Shown here: in pieces, positions 39,052 through 41,305 of the stretch
Layout of the letters: each line of letters begins with the position of its first letter
How positions within the stretch are numbered: position 1 is the stretch's first letter
NCBI GenBank assembly: GCA_018647765.1
Contig: JABGSN010000054.1
Coordinates: forward strand, 1 to 41,305
Origin: Oceanospirillaceae bacterium
GTDB taxonomy: Bacteria > Pseudomonadota > Gammaproteobacteria > Pseudomonadales > Balneatricaceae
Reading direction: 5' to 3'
Length of the DNA: 41,305 bases
The notes under the pieces: generated by a model
What the model was told of the DNA's origin: nothing
The model's input: only the letters and a program-made list of their open reading frames with translations
Databases searched by the model: none
Translations under genes and position numbers: made by a program

Positions 39052-39053
39052 TA

Positions 39054-40190
39054 ATGGATAGGCGTACATTCCTTGGTGGATCACTAGCTGTCTCGAGTGC
39101 TTGGATGATGGGTTACGTACCTAACACCCTTGCAAACGCTAACAACCAAGACCTACAAATCTTCGTCATGCTCCTACGCGGTGGCATGGACGGTCTAGCG
39201 TCTGTTCAGCCTAACATGGAACTAAACCGACTTAAAAAGATTAGAAAGACTTGTGCCATAGATTCAACTCTTAAACTCAATTCAGACTTCGGTCTACACC
39301 CAAAACTCCGATCCTTCCATAACATGTGGAAAGACAATAACGCCGCTGTCATACATGCTACAGGGTTCAGTTATGACGGTCGTTCCCACTTCGATGGTCA
39401 GAACATCATGGAAGGTGGGTTCTATACACCATACGCTGGCCCAGACGGTTGGTTAGGTCGAGCAATGGAACTAAAAGGGTACTCCAGCATAGCACTTAAC
39501 CTACCGACTCCACTCATCGCAAAGTCTAATGCTTTCTCTACCAACTTCTATCCATCCAAGTTCTACTCTTCAAGAATGGATCAGGTCAAGGTGATCAACG
39601 AACTATGGGGTATGGATGTTGGACTTAGTGCGGTCAAGGATGAGTCGACAATGGCAGCATTCCGTGGTGGTACCGATCGGAATCCTAGAATACTAGCTGC
39701 TCAAGTAGCACGAGAAATGAACAAAGAAGGTGGACCCAAGGTTGGTGTTGTTGAACTATCCGGTTTTGATACACACGCTAATCAAGGTCAGGAAAACGGC
39801 ATGAATGCTGACACCTTGCGCAAGTTAGATGAGATTATGAGCGCATTCAAGAACTCTGCAAGGGGTGAATTATGGAACAACTCCATCATCATGACCGTTA
39901 CGGAGTTTGGTCGAACAGTTAGACAGAACGGTAATAGCGGTACCGATCACGGCATAGCATCAGCTATCTTATTGGGTGGTGGTGCTATTAAACAATCTAA
40001 GGTCATTACTGACTTCCCCGGTTTAAATGATAAGGACTTAGTTGAGAATAGAGATTTGAGACAAACCATCGACTCACGTGATGTATATGGTGATGTATTA
40101 CATCGAGCGTTTGGCCTAACTAAGGACGACATTCGCAATAAAATCTTTCCGAAGAGTTCTCAAAACCTAGATTTAGGAGTCTTCACATGA
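39054..40190 (+). CDS. DUF1501 family Tat-exported protein (alkaline phosphatase/sulfatase-like fold)
   Basis: A 378-residue protein with a twin-arginine signal: DRRTFLGG at residues 2-9, a hydrophobic stretch and a cut predicted after LANA (residue 29). The mature part has FVMLLRGGMDGLASVQPN, YDGRSHFDGQNIMEGG, VELSGFDTHANQG and VTEFGRTVRQNGNSGTDHG, the standard DUF1501 pattern, whose Asp/His residues resemble metal-binding sites of the alkaline phosphatase superfamily. Activity is unknown. It starts two bases after the DUF1800 stop with GAGGG seven bases ahead, so the two are one operon. The stop overlaps a further ATG. Confidence 0.88.
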   Translation: MDRRTFLGGSLAVSSAWMMGYVPNTLANANNQDLQIFVMLLRGGMDGLASVQPNMELNRLKKIRKTCAIDSTLKLNSDFGLHPKLRSFHNMWKDNNAAVIHATGFSYDGRSHFDGQNIMEGGFYTPYAGPDGWLGRAMELKGYSSIALNLPTPLIAKSNAFSTNFYPSKFYSSRMDQVKVINELWGMDVGLSAVKDESTMAAFRGGTDRNPRILAAQVAREMNKEGGPKVGVVELSGFDTHANQGQENGMNADTLRKLDEIMSAFKNSARGELWNNSIIMTVTEFGRTVRQNGNSGTDHGIASAILLGGGAIKQSKVITDFPGLNDKDLVENRDLRQTIDSRDVYGDVLHRAFGLTKDDIRNKIFPKSSQNLDLGVFT

Positions 40191-40288
40191 TCGGGCGAAC
40201 GAAAATGAATAAGTACATTGTTAACGCGTTTGGGTTGACCGCTACAGGTTTTGCCTGCAAAGCTGGAGGTGGTGATGTTATCCTTTGA
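40187..40288 (+). pseudogene. 33-codon stub of a possible third operon gene
   Basis: An ATG overlaps the DUF1501 stop (ATGA) and opens a frame of 33 codons. From its second Met (residue 7) it reads like a short lipoprotein signal: MNKYIVNAFGLTATGFAC, then KAGGGDVIL and TGA. The lipobox is imperfect. Such overlaps normally mark a translationally coupled gene, so this may be the 5' remnant of a lost lipoprotein gene or a genuine tiny peptide. No family recognised. Confidence 0.4.
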
Positions 40289-40587
40289 GTAAATGTACTT
40301 GCGGTATATTGGCTGTGATTAAAAAACGGCGCCAGAGAAATAATTTGACGGTATATTGCTATTATTAAAATCCTGCCATCCCGACCAATTTCATGAGCTA
40401 TTTCAAAGAGTTACAATATATTAGAGTAAACTAAACAAGCGTATTTCCTAAGGGTTTCAGAGGGTTAGATCTTTTGTTTTTTCTATTATTTAGCGAGTCA
40501 ATTACTGTAAGAGTTTAAACGCGAATACAATAACGAAGACAAAACTGGGACGGACACTATCGGTTAAGACCAAAGGTTGCACTCTAC

Positions 40588-40640
40588 TGTTACCGCCGAT
40601 GCAAAAATGACCCCTAGCGCCAATTTAAACGAAGCTCCCT
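40588..40640. mobile_element. IS21-family-like terminal remnant
   Basis: TGTTACCGCCGATGCAAAAA then TGACCCCTAGCGCCAATTTA and AACGAAGCTCCC. The succession CCGATGCAAAA-TGACCC and GCCAATTTAAAC resembles the repeated end sequences of IS21-type elements. There is no istA/istB coding sequence nearby, so at most one end survives. The identification is from remembered sequence words, not an alignment. Confidence 0.3.
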
Positions 40641-40797
40641 TTTAATTTGAAAGACCTGGAAAATTCCGAGAAATAACCAACATTGTCCCCTCGATATCAA
40701 AACCTACCCATTACGGTGAAGCAGCTTACAAAAAACAGAACCGCTCCTTTCGTCCAGTATTTAGTGAACTCCACCGCTATATTTCTCATTGATTATC

Positions 40798-40962
40798 ATG
40801 TTAAATCTAGTTGAGTTAAGTGACTTAATCAAGCAACACGGAAGAGCCAGTAACGGAATAAAGTATAGAGGGAAGCCGTTAAAAGACAGGTACATCCTCG
40901 ATGGCTGTGTTAAGAATGGGGTATTTACATCTAGATTTCTCGCATACTATTCATCAGGTTAA
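40798..40962 (+). CDS. Hypothetical 54-residue ORF
   Basis: An ATG-started frame encoding a basic small protein (begins MLNLVELSDLIKQHGRASNG, ends with AYYSSG). No Shine-Dalgarno sequence precedes it and no family is recognised. It lies in the mosaic region and may be a fragment of a transferred gene, or chance. Confidence 0.2.
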   Translation: MLNLVELSDLIKQHGRASNGIKYRGKPLKDRYILDGCVKNGVFTSRFLAYYSSG

Positions 40963-41021
40963 TACCTGTCACGAGAGCCATCATAGCTCCAGATCATTCG
41001 CCAAGGGATTGGTCCTTTGTT

Positions 41022-41132
41022 TCACCCCCCTTGCTGCTTCTGCTCCCAGGCATGAGTAAGAATGCCAACAGATCGCAATAGGCAGAATATTCCGCCTGCG
41101 AGTGGAGCGGCAAATTCCAATAAGTTAAAGCA
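41022..41132 (-). pseudogene. C-terminal fragment resembling citrate synthase / citryl-CoA lyase
   Basis: The minus-strand frame from 41132 to a TGA at 41024 reads as CFN followed by LLEFAAPLAGGIFCLLRSVG and ILTHAWEQKQQGG. The pattern F-x3-R-x2-G-x3-H-x2-EQ matches the end of citrate-synthase-fold proteins (compare FAISRTAGWLAHWLEQ). Only about 35 residues are present and there is no start codon, so the rest of the gene is gone. It begins directly after, and in the same frame as, the stop of the HMG-CoA-lyase-like tail. Confidence 0.45.
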
Positions 41133-41303
41133 CTATGTCAAGGGAGAGCTAAGAGGTAACCCAGCATCCGGTGTGAAGCCATACAATTCAACATCCGGTA
41201 ATGCTGTAGCAACGACATTTCTGGCGGCTATGAGCCGATCAAAATAAATACCCGTTTTTAGCCCCATCGCCTCTAGCAAGAATACCAGATCCTCAGTAAC
41301 AAT
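41133..41303 (-). CDS. 3' end of an HMG-CoA lyase-family gene (partial, runs off the window)
   Basis: From the right edge the minus strand is open for 56 codons to a TAG. It reads IVTEDLVFLLEAMGLKTGIY and continues FDRLIAARNVV, then LYGFTPDAGLP. This is the C-terminal part of HMG-CoA lyase-like (HMGL/pyruvate carboxyltransferase) enzymes, where (G)N(I/V)xTEDxVxxLxxMGxxTG is a strongly conserved element. The last six residues (LSSPLT) diverge from the usual ending, so the C-terminus may be replaced. The 5' part lies outside the window. Whether the gene is intact cannot be seen. Confidence 0.72.
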   Translation of the reverse strand: MVTEDLVFLLEAMGLKTGIYFDRLIAARNVVATALPDVELYGFTPDAGLPLSSPLT

Positions 41304-41305
41304 AT

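Larger units (their letters stand above)
40289..41021. other. Mosaic, mostly non-coding stretch after the DUF1501 gene
   Basis: About 730 bases with stops in all frames apart from one 54-codon ORF. It contains several AT-rich patches, a motif CTGGGACGGACACTATC at about 40545-40562 reminiscent of transposon-end sequence, and an IS21-like terminal segment just after it. I see no clear terminator for the DUF1501 operon. The stretch looks like a graveyard of insertions and deletions. Confidence 0.5.

Noticed and set aside
41062-41247. 61-codon plus-strand frame at the right edge
   Set aside because: It is antisense to the HMG-CoA-lyase-like tail, whose conserved motifs make the minus strand the coding one.

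Overview
The window is a piece of a gammaproteobacterial chromosome. The evidence is the FabA/FabB unsaturated fatty acid pair, CsrA, LexA boxes of the CTGT-N8-ACAG type, a PsrA-type operator, a BirA-type operator, and a gene order (ispB / rplU-rpmA-obg-proB / rpsT / murJ / ribF-ileS-lspA-fkpB / minor pilins; recX-recA; bioB-F-H-C-D next to comF) typical of Pseudomonas and marine Oceanospirillales-like bacteria. Base composition is close to balanced, which with the gene content suggests a marine Oceanospirillales-type organism; the genus is not determined. No rRNA, tRNA, CRISPR array or intact insertion sequence was seen.

Layout. 0-1.8 kb: bamD (outer-membrane assembly lipoprotein) convergent with nadE. 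1.8-4.0 kb: a tight five-gene minor pilin operon (fimT-pilV-pilW-pilX-like-pilE) with unusual prepilin sites and no pilY1. 4.1-10.5 kb: fkpB, lspA, ileS, ribF, murJ. 10.6-14.1 kb: rpsT, proB, obg, rpmA, rplU, with two clear terminators and a possible attenuator in the rplU leader. 14.4-17.2 kb: ispB, fabA, fabB. 17.2-20.8 kb: molybdopterin genes moaA, moaC and moaD interleaved with two PlsC-type acyltransferases. 20.9-25.2 kb: an RmlD-like reductase, an adenine-deaminase-type enzyme, dgkA, and an acyl-CoA dehydrogenase whose promoter holds a perfect PsrA-type palindrome. 25.3-30.7 kb: the biotin operon bioBFHCD under a promoter overlapped by a BirA-like operator, with divergent comF. 30.7-37.2 kb: csrA, lysC, alaS, recX, recA (two LexA boxes) and pncC.

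From 37.2 kb onward the character changes. An AT-rich spacer leads into a DUF1800-DUF1501 gene pair with different codon use (many AGA/AGG arginines). It is followed by a stop-codon-overlapping 33-codon stub of a possible third gene, then about 0.8 kb of mostly non-coding, mosaic DNA that includes an IS21-like terminal scar. At the right edge, on the minus strand, are the tail of an HMG-CoA-lyase-family gene and, directly after its stop and in the same frame, a fragment resembling the C-terminus of citrate synthase or citryl-CoA lyase. This end looks like an acquired or rearranged segment beside conserved core genes.

The most interesting points are the DUF1800/Tat-DUF1501 cassette, the Ala(-1) prepilins with a stem-only PilX, two genes whose strong Shine-Dalgarno sequences point at AUU/AUC start codons, the operator placements at the bio and acyl-CoA dehydrogenase promoters, and the gene remnants at the right edge.
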